Below, piece after piece: positions 8,126 through 16,076 of a stretch of 64,000 bases of DNA (the first letter of the stretch is position 1; the number at the start of each line of letters is the position of its first letter). The position numbers and the translations under genes were made by a program. The stretch spans positions 1-64,000 of the forward strand of contig JAFYQD010000009.1 of assembly GCA_017547245.1 (NCBI GenBank). The letters run 5' to 3'. A model generated the notes under the pieces. The model was not told the origin of the DNA and searched no databases. It saw only the letters and a program-made list of their open reading frames with translations. Source of the stretch: Oscillospiraceae bacterium. GTDB lineage: Bacteria; Bacillota; Clostridia; Oscillospirales; Ruminococcaceae.

Positions 8126-8389
8126 TTATCCTATGTAAAAATAATCCTCTATCAGGTCTTCGATATGTGTCGGCGAGGCATTGTGGACATTGCACAGCTG
8201 CACAAACTTTTTAACCTTTTCATAGTCCACCGACAGCTCGGGAACAGAGAAAACCAGTTCCTTTTCGCTGACAGCTTCCATCCCATATGTCACATAGCTT
8301 TGCGCACCTGCAAACCATTTGATATGTTCTTTTACCCGATACTCCACTTTGGGGATACGGTCAAACTGAAAAATATTTTCCTGCGGCAT
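8126..8389 (-). CDS. DUF6514-like small protein
   Basis: An 87-residue soluble protein. Its C-terminal half, with VDYEKVKKFVQLCNVHNASPTHIEDLIEDYF, matches my memory of the small clostridial DUF6514 family, which contains a similar helix, an SP-H sequence and an E-D-hydrophobic ending. The function of that family is unknown. The start at ATG 8389 is preceded by a GAAGGTGACAG site. It converges on the Cys-rich gene and is followed on the same strand by nothing close, so it is likely a single-gene unit. Confidence 0.6.
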   Translation of the reverse strand: MPQENIFQFDRIPKVEYRVKEHIKWFAGAQSYVTYGMEAVSEKELVFSVPELSVDYEKVKKFVQLCNVHNASPTHIEDLIEDYFYIG

Positions 8390-8464
8390 GCTGTCACCTT
8401 CTGTTTTGGTTATAGAATGAGAAAAAGCCGACGAGCAACGAAACCTGCGGATTGCACAGTAAAA

Positions 8465-9238
8465 TCACAAAACAGATTTCAGATATTCCAGACCCTTATC
8501 CAACTGATGCTGGTCTTCAAAGTTTTTGCGGTAGAGTTCTATCACCGCGCTGCCTGCAAACCCCTGTGCTGCCGCCTGTGCAAAAAGCGGCGCAAAGTCG
8601 GTTTCGCCCATGCCGGGCGGCAGGCAATCGTGTCCGGGCAAATGGTCGCTGAGATGCAAATGCACCACACCGCCCCCCATTGCTTCCAACACTTCCAAAG
8701 GGTCTTGTTCGGCGCGGATGGCCTGTTTCAGGTCAAACACAAAGCGCTGTTGGGGACGCAGTTGGTAAAGCTGCCGCAAAAACCCGGGTGAACGGCTCAT
8801 ATTGCGTTCCACATTTTCCTGCGCAAGGCATACTCCCGCCTTGCGGGCGTCTGTATCCAGTATATCGATGCGATGGGCATATTCTTCCACCGCCATAACC
8901 TGGTGCTTATACCCCCCATGAAAGACCACAATACGGGCTCCAAGAATATTTGCTGCCTGATAATAGCGTTTGTAGTATTCACGGGAATCAGCAAAACGCC
9001 GGTCATAGTCGGAAAAGAAAAGGATTCCTTCCATGCCCGATGTATAGGGGTGAACAGACACAATTTTTGCGCCAGCCTCGTTGGCCATGGCACGCAGCTG
9101 CAGCAGATATTCGGGTTCCAGTTCGCTGTGGCTGTTGAAAAAAACTTCAAGCGTTTTCACTCCGGCATCCAAAAGAATCCGCAGCGATTCTTCGGTGGTA
9201 CGCGGATAATAACAAGATGTGGAAATACCCAGCTGCAT
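8465..9238 (-). CDS. Sugar phosphate isomerase/epimerase family (xylose isomerase-like TIM barrel)
   Basis: A 257-residue protein of the AP endonuclease 2/xylose isomerase-like TIM-barrel superfamily. It begins MQLGISTSCYYPRTTEESL. Metal-binding candidates are the acidic and histidine residues in VSVHPYTSG, ARIVVFHGGY, CLAQENVERN, RFVFDLKQA, VVHLHLSDHLPGHD and the late AVIELYRK. ATG 9238 has GGGAGG at 5 nt; a longer in-frame version begins with sequence that does not fit the fold. Substrate unknown. It stands alone between the DUF6514-like and DUF1836 genes. Confidence 0.82.
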   Translation of the reverse strand: MQLGISTSCYYPRTTEESLRILLDAGVKTLEVFFNSHSELEPEYLLQLRAMANEAGAKIVSVHPYTSGMEGILFFSDYDRRFADSREYYKRYYQAANILGARIVVFHGGYKHQVMAVEEYAHRIDILDTDARKAGVCLAQENVERNMSRSPGFLRQLYQLRPQQRFVFDLKQAIRAEQDPLEVLEAMGGGVVHLHLSDHLPGHDCLPPGMGETDFAPLFAQAAAQGFAGSAVIELYRKNFEDQHQLDKGLEYLKSVL

Positions 9239-9305
9239 GTCGTCCTCCCCCTTTCTTTGCGGTGCTGTTTTCATGATACTACAGCCAAACTTCAATTGCA
9301 AACAA

Positions 9306-9335
9306 AAAGACCTTCCGCAAACACGAAAGGTCTTT
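9306..9335 (-). terminator. Terminator after the DUF1836 gene
   Basis: AGACCUUUCG-uguuu-GCGGAAGGUCU with one mismatch, followed by U5 on the minus strand, just past the stop at 9342. Confidence 0.8.
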
Positions 9336-9341
9336 GGGTAT

Positions 9342-9911
9342 TTATTTCTTTTTTTCGGGAAAACTTTCGTCAATAAGGGCTTCGGCTGTGCGGCTGCACT
9401 GGGCCGCAATTTCGGTCAGCACCATAATGGCCGGCAGTGGGTCATCCTTGCCAAACGATGAGTTCAGCTGTTTTACCAAACCGTCCGCATATGCGCCAAG
9501 GCTTTCTTCCACCAGTTGTCCGGTTTTGCCCCAGTTGGTGTAAATTTCCTCCATTACAGAAGGATTGTATCCGCCGCCTTCGGCCGAAAGAAGCTCATCC
9601 ATTCCCACCATGATACGGGCAATGTCCTGAACAGCCATGCCTCTTTTCATGCCGCAGATCAGCAGAATCATCATTACATGCTGTTTGGAATACTTTTTGC
9701 CCTTGATGCGTTTGAGGATACCGTCTTTGGAATAGTTGTTGATCATGGTTTTGGTGATAACCTTTTCATCCTCGCTGCGCTTGTTTTTTCCCAAACGGGC
9801 ATCCATCAGCGTAATAATCTGATCCACGTAAAGTTCAATATCCGGAATATCGCCAGCGTTGACATACTCCTGTTTCATATTATTCTGCATGGTAAGATTG
9901 AGGTCTTTCAT
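9342..9911 (-). CDS. DUF1836 domain protein
   Basis: A 189-residue cytosolic protein with the DUF1836 core: IPDIELYVDQIITLMDARLG, then VITKTMINNYSKDGIL and KYSKQHVMMILLICGMKRG. The central part resembles a MerR-like winged helix, and members are common in Firmicutes, but no target is known. ATG 9911 follows AAGGGG at a good distance; the longer reading overlaps the promoter. A sigma-A-type promoter lies just upstream, and the gene is divergent from the hemolysin III family gene. Confidence 0.85.
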   Translation of the reverse strand: MKDLNLTMQNNMKQEYVNAGDIPDIELYVDQIITLMDARLGKNKRSEDEKVITKTMINNYSKDGILKRIKGKKYSKQHVMMILLICGMKRGMAVQDIARIMVGMDELLSAEGGGYNPSVMEEIYTNWGKTGQLVEESLGAYADGLVKQLNSSFGKDDPLPAIMVLTEIAAQCSRTAEALIDESFPEKKK

Positions 9912-9942
9912 ATCGTTTCCCCTTTTCGGTGGTCTGATCACC

Positions 9943-9971
9943 ATCATATCGCAAAGCCAAAAATAAATCAA
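9943..9971 (-). promoter_or_regulatory. Promoter of the DUF1836 gene
   Basis: TTGATT (9971-9966), 17-bp spacer, TATGAT (9948-9943). Confidence 0.65.
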
Positions 9972-9978
9972 GTATCTA

Positions 9979-10007
9979 TTGAAATGTAATGTGGTTTATG
10001 ATACTAT
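9979..10007 (+). promoter_or_regulatory. Promoter of the hemolysin III family gene
   Basis: TTGAAA (9979-9984), 17-bp spacer, TACTAT (10002-10007), back to back with the DUF1836 promoter. Confidence 0.65.
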
Positions 10008-10061
10008 ATTACTTGTAAAGTAGTTTTGATAACTATATTTAGTGTTAAAGGAGATGATGAT

Positions 10062-10712
10062 ATGAGTCGATATATGGCGCATGCAAAGGACCCCTGGAGC
10101 AGCCTTACCCATATGCTGGGTGCTGTAGGCTTTTTGTTTGGAACGGTTGCACTGATTGTATGGGGGTTGGTGCAGCACAGCGGTGTCGGTCTTATCATTT
10201 CTGCGGTGGTTTTTGGACTTTCGCTTGTGGCGTTGTATACCGCAAGCGCAGTCTATCACTTTGTTAGTGCAGAACCCAAACTGACCATGATTCTGCGCAA
10301 GCTGGACCATTCCATGATTTATGTGCTGATTGCCGGCAGTTATACTCCTGTTTTAATCTGCTATTATCCCCCTGTTCAGCGTGTGTGGATGCTGACTGCC
10401 ATCTGGGCCATAGCCCTTTGCGGAATTGCCGTTAAGCTTCTTTGGTTTGAGGCTCCGCGCTGGCTGTATACCGCATTTTATCTGATGATGGGCTGGTTTG
10501 TATTGGTTGATCTGAAGCCGCTGAACAATCTGCCGGTGGGTGCGTTGGGGCTGCTGGTCGGCGGGGGTGTTTCCTACACCATCGGCGGACTGATTTATGG
10601 GCTGAAAAGACCCATTCTGACTCCCCGTTTCGGCTTTCACGAACTATTCCATGTTTTTGTGCTGATGGGCAGCCTGCTGCATTATCTGATGGTGCTTATC
10701 TATATTGTTTAG
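10062..10712 (+). CDS. Hemolysin III / PAQR-like membrane protein (TrhA/YqfA family)
   Basis: A 216-residue membrane protein with seven predicted hydrophobic helices. Family residues include DPWSSLTHMLG at the start, SAVYHFV after helix 2, KLDHSMIYVLIAGSYTP in helix 3 and GFHELFHVFVLMGSLLH in the last helix. The conserved Ser, Asp and three His form the metal site of PAQR proteins. The bacterial members are named for hemolysis but more likely act in membrane homeostasis. ATG 10062 has AAAGGAG 8-9 nt upstream. A strong terminator follows. Confidence 0.93.
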   Translation: MSRYMAHAKDPWSSLTHMLGAVGFLFGTVALIVWGLVQHSGVGLIISAVVFGLSLVALYTASAVYHFVSAEPKLTMILRKLDHSMIYVLIAGSYTPVLICYYPPVQRVWMLTAIWAIALCGIAVKLLWFEAPRWLYTAFYLMMGWFVLVDLKPLNNLPVGALGLLVGGGVSYTIGGLIYGLKRPILTPRFGFHELFHVFVLMGSLLHYLMVLIYIV

Positions 10713-10722
10713 ACATAAGAAA

Positions 10723-10748
10723 AAACCTCCGGGGTTTCCCGGAGGTTT
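10723..10748. terminator. Bidirectional terminator
   Basis: AAACCTCCGGGG-tttc-CCGGAGGTTT, with T5 on the plus side and A run before it. It serves the hemolysin III gene and the converging aldo/keto reductase gene. Confidence 0.9.
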
Positions 10749-10770
10749 TTATACTTGTAATCAGGATCGA

Positions 10771-11718
10771 TTATGCCATGTATTCGGCGTACTTGGCGTT
10801 GATGAGATCCAGTTCTTCCTGGGTCAGTTCCCAATCGGCAGCAGCAGCATTCTGTACAGCCATGTCAGGAGTGGTGGTGCCCAGCAGAGCGGTGGTAACA
10901 CCGGGCTGTGCCAGTACCCAGTTGATGGAAACTTCGGCAACGGAAACACCGCGGTTGGCAGCGATTTCGCGCAGAACGTCCAGAACCTTGTTGCAGTTGG
11001 TCCACATGGGTTCGTTGAAGAAATCGTAGAAGCCGTTGCGCTGTTCGGAACCGCCGTTAACGATAGGCTTGGTCAGGGTGCCGGTCAGGATGCCGCCGCC
11101 CAGAGAGCCGTAGGTCATGATACCGATGTTCTTTTCGGCGCAGTAAGGAATGATGCCGTTGTCAAAGCTGGAACGGTTGAACAGGTTGCAGGGAGGCTGT
11201 ACGCACTGGATGCCGGCGATTTCTTCGGCAACCTTGATCTGATCAACGCTGAAGTTGGAAACGGCGGCCAGACGGATCTTGCCTTCCTTCTTCAGATCAG
11301 CCAGCATCTGCAGGCCGGGTTCGATGCCCTTGTTGTAGTCAGGCCAGTGAACCATGTAGATATCGATGTAGTCGGTACCCAGGTTCTTCAAAGAAGCTTC
11401 CAGCTGCTGACGGATAACGTCAGGATCCAGAGAGTTAACATAAGCAGGACCGTAACGGAAGGTGCCAAACTTGGTGGTCAGAACGACCTTGTCACGCAGG
11501 CCCTTCAGAGCCTTACCAACCAGCTTTTCAGAGTCACAGTTGGGGCCATATGCGGGAGCGGTATCAACCAGGTTTACGCCCAGTTCAATGGATTTATGGA
11601 TAGCCTTGATGCCCAGTTCTGCGTCAACGTCGCCAAAGAAGTCGCCGCCGAATGCCCAAGTGCCCTGACCAATGACCGATACTTCGATGTCGCTGGTACC
11701 CATCTTACGATATTTCAT
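10771..11718 (-). CDS. Aldo/keto reductase
   Basis: A 315-residue NAD(P)H-dependent oxidoreductase with the AKR TIM barrel. It starts MKYRKMGTSDIEVSVIGQGTW. Catalytic residues are visible as D in NLVDTAPAYG (Tyr in the same motif), K in KVVLTTKFG and H in IYMVHWPDYN. The cofactor region contains AQPGVTTALLGTTTPD. It is of the YajO/general-stress type and the substrate is unknown. ATG 11718 follows AGAGGTG at about 9 nt. It has its own sigma-A-type promoter (TTGCGT-17-TATAAT) upstream. Confidence 0.93.
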   Translation of the reverse strand: MKYRKMGTSDIEVSVIGQGTWAFGGDFFGDVDAELGIKAIHKSIELGVNLVDTAPAYGPNCDSEKLVGKALKGLRDKVVLTTKFGTFRYGPAYVNSLDPDVIRQQLEASLKNLGTDYIDIYMVHWPDYNKGIEPGLQMLADLKKEGKIRLAAVSNFSVDQIKVAEEIAGIQCVQPPCNLFNRSSFDNGIIPYCAEKNIGIMTYGSLGGGILTGTLTKPIVNGGSEQRNGFYDFFNEPMWTNCNKVLDVLREIAANRGVSVAEVSINWVLAQPGVTTALLGTTTPDMAVQNAAAADWELTQEELDLINAKYAEYMA

Positions 11719-11758
11719 AATGGAAACACCTCTTTCTGCCAAATTTTATGACACCTTG

Positions 11759-11787
11759 ATTATATTCCTTTTTGCAATTTGACGCAA
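11759..11787 (-). promoter_or_regulatory. Promoter of the aldo/keto reductase gene
   Basis: TTGCGT (11787-11782), 17-bp spacer, TATAAT (11764-11759). An imperfect palindrome ACACCAATTTGTGT at 11823-11836 lies about 40 bp upstream and could bind a regulator. Confidence 0.7.
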
Positions 11788-11868
11788 TAATTGTGAAGGG
11801 CTAAACAATATCTTTGTTATTTACACCAATTTGTGTCAATTGCTTTTGTAAAATTCACAGACAGTTCC

Positions 11869-11921
11869 GCACATTTGCAAAGCGCAAAAATGCCCCTGCA
11901 CATCTGCAAAGCGAAAGAATG
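11869..11921. repeat. Two 24-bp direct repeats, 29-bp period
   Basis: GCACATTTGCAAAGCGCAAAAATG at 11869-11892 and a second copy at 11898-11921 agree at 21 of 24 positions. They lie between the aldo/keto reductase gene and the terminator of the mazF-like gene. Function unknown. Confidence 0.7.
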
Positions 11922-11937
11922 TTCATTTCAGCAAAAA

Positions 11938-11969
11938 ACAACGCCGGCATCAGGTGATACCGGCGTTGT
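11938..11969 (-). terminator. Terminator overlapping the end of the mazF-like gene
   Basis: ACAACGCCGGUAUC-accu-GAUGCCGGCGUUGU with one mismatch, then U-rich. The stop codon of the gene (11952-11950) lies in the loop, so translation and terminator folding compete. Confidence 0.85.
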
Positions 11970-12333
11970 TTGGGGTGTTATCGGCACCCAGACCAAAACT
12001 GATGGAAAGGGCACGGTTGACCTGATTCATGGAACGGTCATCCAGCTTTCCCATGCGTTCTTTCAATCGTTTTTTATCAATGGTGCGTATCTGCTCCAAC
12101 AGCACGACCGAGTCGCGCGCCAGACCGCAATCGTGGGAACGCACCGAAATATGCGTTGGAAGTCTGCTTTTTTCGGTTTGACTGGTAATGGCTGCCGCTA
12201 TCACCGTTGGGCTGAAACGGTTGCCCATATCATTCTGTACAATCAGCACAGGCCGCACCCCACCCTGTTCGGAACCTATCACCGGGCTAAGGTCGGCATA
12301 ATATATATCGCCTCGCTTAACTGTCACGTCCAT
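11950..12333 (-). CDS. ndoA: MazF/PemK-family endoribonuclease (NdoA-like), no antitoxin visible
   Basis: A 127-residue toxin-type RNase close to B. subtilis NdoA (EndoA, a UACAU cutter). Shared blocks are [55 protein letters not shown] and [14 protein letters not shown]. The start is ATG 12333, with GGAG 4-5 nt upstream; the longer in-frame reading has no homology. In Bacillus the RHH antitoxin gene lies directly upstream. Here the preceding gene is a lipoprotein and the 185-bp gap holds only that gene's terminator and no antitoxin-like frame. Confidence 0.92.
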   Translation of the reverse strand: MDVTVKRGDIYYADLSPVIGSEQGGVRPVLIVQNDMGNRFSPTVIAAAITSQTEKSRLPTHISVRSHDCGLARDSVVLLEQIRTIDKKRLKERMGKLDDRSMNQVNRALSISFGLGADNTPNNAGIT

Positions 12334-12479
12334 CACACTCCATTTGTGATTTCTTTCGGCTTCTGTAAAGGTAGTATGGCCGTTTGTCCGGCGTTTAATC
12401 ATCCTGCCTGCCACGGAATGGAAGGCAAATTCTCTGTTAACATTATATTCTTTCCACAGGCGGCAAGTGAGAAAACAAA

Positions 12480-12509
12480 GGCTGCCAAACCGTTCAAGGT
12501 CCGACAGCC
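12480..12509 (-). terminator. Terminator after the lipoprotein gene
   Basis: GGCUG-ucggACCuugaacGGUuugg-CAGCC followed by UUUGUUUUC on the minus strand. Confidence 0.75.
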
Positions 12510-12518
12510 ATCTTCTGT

Positions 12519-13043
12519 TTATTCGGTTTTGGTGATCCATGTAATGACCAAATTGTGCTTTGTCACCGCAAACGACTCCGGCAAACACTGATCGTCCAGC
12601 CGAATTTCAAAGCTGCTTCCATCGGCTTTTCCGGTCAGGATACCTCCCCCGTCAGCGGTGTTTTGCAGGCTCACGCTGTCCTGATGCATCATCTCATCCA
12701 GCGCATGATTCAGCGCCTTAAGCGCAAAGTTTGCAGGTAACAAGTCGGTCTGCAGCTTCAGCTCCATGCCCTGATAGCTGAGCAGACACTCCTGCTGTTC
12801 CACCCTGATGCACAATCCCTCAAGCTCTTCCGGCTGGGTAAATGTAAAGGAATACATTTCGGGACCGGTACGTTCCAACTGACCCTTTGCCGAAAAATCG
12901 GCAGCTTTGATGGAAAGTTCGGCCTGCATGGGTTGAGCAAGGGCCGTTTGAGCCTGTTGTAGGCTGATGGACGAAGGCTGAGCTGCACCGCAGCCATACA
13001 GACACAAAACGGTTAATAAGGATATCAAAGTTCGGGCCTTGAT
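12519..13043 (-). CDS. Predicted lipoprotein, start codon possibly ATC
   Basis: A short secreted lipoprotein: hydrophobic core [11 protein letters not shown] followed by the lipobox cysteine (LYGC), then about 155 residues of beta-rich sequence with no family I recognise. The standard start in this frame is TTG 13028, which gives a signal peptide without positive charge. Five codons upstream, ATC 13043 follows AAGGAG by 9 nt and would add K-A-R before the core, a normal n-region. I therefore give the longer frame. It follows the nnr gene by 17 bp, so the two are probably cotranscribed. Confidence 0.7.
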   Translation of the reverse strand: MKARTLISLLTVLCLYGCGAAQPSSISLQQAQTALAQPMQAELSIKAADFSAKGQLERTGPEMYSFTFTQPEELEGLCIRVEQQECLLSYQGMELKLQTDLLPANFALKALNHALDEMMHQDSVSLQNTADGGGILTGKADGSSFEIRLDDQCLPESFAVTKHNLVITWITKTE

Positions 13044-13060
13044 GGGGATTCACTCCTTTT

Positions 13061-14587
13061 TCAGCGCCCGCACTCCAAAAAGGCATCGCAAAGATGGGTT
13101 ACCACATCACGGGGCAGCACGGCAGTTACCGAATGCTGCTGTGCGGCAATGCTGCCTGCACGGCCATGCAGCCATCCACCGCAGGCTGCAGCATCTGCAG
13201 GAGCCAACCCCTGAGCCAGCAAGCCGCCAATCAGACCGGCCAGCACATCTCCACTGCCGGCTTTGGCAAGGCCCGGCGTTCCGGAGTCAACATAACGTAC
13301 CGTTCCATCGGGAGAAAAAACCATGGTGCAGCTGCCTTTCAACAGCAGTGTAACACCATATTCGGTGGCAAAGCTGCGGCCAAGGCGCAGACGTTCGGCC
13401 AGTACCTGTTTGGTGCTTACCCCCAGCAAACGGGCAAATTCGGCCGGATGGGGGGTAAGAATCACATCGCAGAGGCGCTTTTTTAACATATCTATGTTTT
13501 TTGCCAGCAGATTTATGCCATCTGCATCAATTACCATGGGAAGCTCGTAATTCTGCAGCAGCCGTTCCAGCAGGTGGGCCGTACCTGGAGTAACCCCCAA
13601 GCCGCACCCCACCAGCACTGCAGTGGCTTTTTCGGCCTGCTTCAATATGATTTCGGCCGCCTGCCCGTCAATGGCCCCCAGATGGTCGGCCGGACAGCGG
13701 GTCATGATGCTTTCGGGTACCGAGGGCAGCAAAATGTCGCACACCTTTGCGGTGGAAGCCAGCTGAACATATCCCGTGCCACAGCGCAGGGCGGCTTCGG
13801 TGGCCAGCAATGCGGCACCCATATACTGCTCGCTGCCCAACACGGCCAGCAGCCGACCAAATGTCCCTTTGTTGCATTCCTCCGGACGGGAAGGGATACG
13901 AGAAACCACATATTCTTTATCTACGTGGATATGTTCCTCCGATGGGGCATCGGCGGCTTCGGCAATGCCGATATCTACACAAACCACCTCACCGCAATGG
14001 GTACGTCCGGGCAGAGTAAACTGTCCGGGTTTTCCGCCATGGAAAGTTACGGTAAGATCTGCCCCCACGCTGCCATCGGCCACCGTGCCGTCATCGGAAC
14101 AAACCCCGGTCGGCAGGTCAAGAGCAACCACAGGACAGGAAACATTGTTGATAAGATCACAGCAAACAGCCGCTTGTTCACGCAGACTGCCCGAAAAACC
14201 GGTGCCGCAGATGGCATCCACCACCAGCTCTGCACGTTCGCAAAGTTTTTCAACCCTTTTATCACGATAATCCAGCACATACAGACCGTTTTTTACCGCC
14301 TTGCGGTACTGCTGCAGGGCATGTTCGGAGGTGGGTTCTCCACCCAGCGAAACCGCGGTGACCAAAACATCCTTTTGTAGGAGACGGCTGGCGGCTACAT
14401 ATCCGTCGCCGCCGTTGTTGCCGCGGCCGCAAAACACAACGCAGCTTTTGCCCTTAAGCTCAAATCGGGAAAGAATGACTTCAGCAGCACCTTCCCCTGC
14501 CAGGCGCATCATTTCGGCATAGCTGTGGCCCCGTGCATCGGCGGCGGCTTCGGTGTTTTTCATATCAGCAGCGGTGTAAAGCAGCAT
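13061..14587 (-). CDS. nnr: Bifunctional NAD(P)H-hydrate epimerase / ADP-dependent dehydratase
   Basis: Repairs damaged NADH and NADPH hydrates. The 508-residue protein has the NnrE epimerase domain at about residues 1-215, with FCGRGNNGGDGYVAASRLL, VDAICGTGFSG and VALDLPTGVCSD. The NnrD dehydratase domain covers about 230-505, with KGTFGRLLAVLGS, the conserved LTPHPAEFARLLG, TLLLKGS and the nucleotide loop KAGSGDVLAGLIGG. Both active sites look intact and the length is normal. ATG 14587 follows GGGAGG. The lipoprotein gene follows closely on the same strand. Confidence 0.95.
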   Translation of the reverse strand: MLLYTAADMKNTEAAADARGHSYAEMMRLAGEGAAEVILSRFELKGKSCVVFCGRGNNGGDGYVAASRLLQKDVLVTAVSLGGEPTSEHALQQYRKAVKNGLYVLDYRDKRVEKLCERAELVVDAICGTGFSGSLREQAAVCCDLINNVSCPVVALDLPTGVCSDDGTVADGSVGADLTVTFHGGKPGQFTLPGRTHCGEVVCVDIGIAEAADAPSEEHIHVDKEYVVSRIPSRPEECNKGTFGRLLAVLGSEQYMGAALLATEAALRCGTGYVQLASTAKVCDILLPSVPESIMTRCPADHLGAIDGQAAEIILKQAEKATAVLVGCGLGVTPGTAHLLERLLQNYELPMVIDADGINLLAKNIDMLKKRLCDVILTPHPAEFARLLGVSTKQVLAERLRLGRSFATEYGVTLLLKGSCTMVFSPDGTVRYVDSGTPGLAKAGSGDVLAGLIGGLLAQGLAPADAAACGGWLHGRAGSIAAQQHSVTAVLPRDVVTHLCDAFLECGR

Positions 14588-14689
14588 GGCGTAGCCTCCC
14601 TGTTTTTCATTAAAAAGATTATATCATTTTTGGGCTGCCGAGTATAGCACACAGAAAGGTTTTATCGGCTTTTTCTTGTGACGTAACTC

Positions 14690-14718
14690 TTGCTTTTCCT
14701 AACAGTTTATGGTATTAT
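14690..14718 (+). promoter_or_regulatory. Promoter of the pheS T-box leader
   Basis: TTGCTT (14690-14695), 17-bp spacer, TATTAT (14713-14718), about 20 bp before the leader RNA. Confidence 0.7.
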
Positions 14719-14737
14719 CCATATGTTATAAAAACAA

Positions 14738-14985
14738 CGCTGTGATCAAGAGAGTAAGCATGGTTTGACCATCCAGAGAGTTGTCCCCCCGGCTGCAAGG
14801 GATAGCATGGTTTCGGCTTTGCTGAAGTTCACTTGGGAGCGGCGCCGCTGAAGCAACGTGGTAGGCGGCGACGGCAGGGCCCCGTTACAGGCCACAGGAG
14901 TGTTTGCTTCGTGCAAAAACGTGGGTGGTACCGCGGAAGATGCTTATGGTCTTTCGTCCCAATTTTGGGATGAAAGGCTTTTTTT
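14738..14985 (+). promoter_or_regulatory. T-box riboswitch (tRNA-Phe), leader of pheST
   Basis: Stem I begins with AAGAGAGTAAGC, contains AGAGAGTTG and the apical GGCTGCAAGG, and returns through GCTGAAGTTCACTTGGGAGC. The triplet TTC at 14828-14830 is placed as a Phe specifier codon. The conserved T-box TGGGTGGTACCGCGG is at 14922-14936, followed by the terminator CTTTCGTCCCAA-aatt-TTGGGATGAAAG (14951-14976) and a T7 run. Uncharged tRNA-Phe should favour antitermination. Confidence 0.95.
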
Positions 14986-15044
14986 ATATCCCCACCAAAC
15001 CGCAAGCAGTAAACAGTCTAAAAATCTTTTATGAGGTGATAGAT

Positions 15045-16064
15045 TTGAAAGGAGCATTGGAAAACATCCGGGTAACCGCCCGTGAGCAGCTTGCCGCTGC
15101 CAACGACCTGGCCCGCCTGGAAGAACTGCGTGTCAGCCTGCTGGGCAAAAAAGGCGAACTGACCGCCATCCTGAAGCAGATGGGCAAGCTGTCTGCCGAA
15201 GAACGCCCTGTAATCGGCCAGCTGGCCAACCAGGTGCGTGCCGAAATTGAACAGGAACTGGCCGACCGCATGGCTGAACTGAAGGATGCCGCCATGAACG
15301 CCAAGCTGGAAGAGGAACGCATCGACGTTACCATGCCCGGCTTCAAGAGCATGATTGGTAAAAAGCATCCCATCTCTCTGGTACTGGACGAGATGAAGGA
15401 TATCTTTATCGGCATGGGCTTCAACATTGTTTCCGGCCCCGAAGTGGAACTGGACGAATACAACTTTGAAAAGCTGAATCTGCCCAAGGACCACCCCGCC
15501 CGTGACACTCAGGATACCTTCTACATCACCAACAACATTCTGCTGCGTACCCAGACCTCTCCCGTACAGGTAAGAACCATGGAACAGCAGCAGCCCCCTA
15601 TCCGCATCATCAGCCCCGGCCGTGTATTCCGCAGCGACGCCGTTGACGCAACCCACTCCCCCCTGTTCCATCAGATGGAAGGTCTGGTTGTTGACAAGGG
15701 CGTTACCATGGCTGACCTAAAGGGCACTCTGGAAATTTTCGTTAAGAAGCTGTACGGTGAAGATTCTGTGGTACGTTTCCGTCCCCACCACTTCCCCTTT
15801 ACCGAACCCTCTGCCGAGCTGGACGTAATGTGCTTCAGCTGCCACGGCGAAGGCTGCCGCCTGTGCAAGGGCGAAGGCTGGATCGAAATACTGGGCTGCG
15901 GCATGGTTCATCCCAAGGTTCTGCGCGGCTGCGGCATCGACCCCGATGTATACAGCGGCTTTGCCTTTGGCATGGGCGTAGAACGTATTGTAATGCGTAA
16001 GTACAACATCGACGACCTGCGCCTGATGTTTGAAAACGACCTGCGTTTCCTGGACCAGTTTTAA
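15045..16064 (+). CDS. pheS: Phenylalanyl-tRNA synthetase alpha subunit
   Basis: Class II catalytic subunit of the alpha2-beta2 PheRS. The 339-residue protein has an N-terminal coiled coil (about 1-90) that contacts the tRNA, then motif 2 with [19 protein letters not shown] and motif 3 with [19 protein letters not shown]. The [10 protein letters not shown] segment lines the Phe pocket. TTG 15045 is the start: GAGGTGA lies 5 nt upstream and the frame before it is T-box leader. pheT follows after 12 bp, so the two are cotranscribed under T-box control. Confidence 0.97.
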   Translation: MKGALENIRVTAREQLAAANDLARLEELRVSLLGKKGELTAILKQMGKLSAEERPVIGQLANQVRAEIEQELADRMAELKDAAMNAKLEEERIDVTMPGFKSMIGKKHPISLVLDEMKDIFIGMGFNIVSGPEVELDEYNFEKLNLPKDHPARDTQDTFYITNNILLRTQTSPVQVRTMEQQQPPIRIISPGRVFRSDAVDATHSPLFHQMEGLVVDKGVTMADLKGTLEIFVKKLYGEDSVVRFRPHHFPFTEPSAELDVMCFSCHGEGCRLCKGEGWIEILGCGMVHPKVLRGCGIDPDVYSGFAFGMGVERIVMRKYNIDDLRLMFENDLRFLDQF

Positions 16065-16076
16065 GGAGGTGTCACA

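Noticed and set aside
12334..12518. Possible antitoxin gene upstream of the mazF-like gene
   Set aside because: No frame with a start signal or RHH pattern; the gap contains a terminator and leader only.
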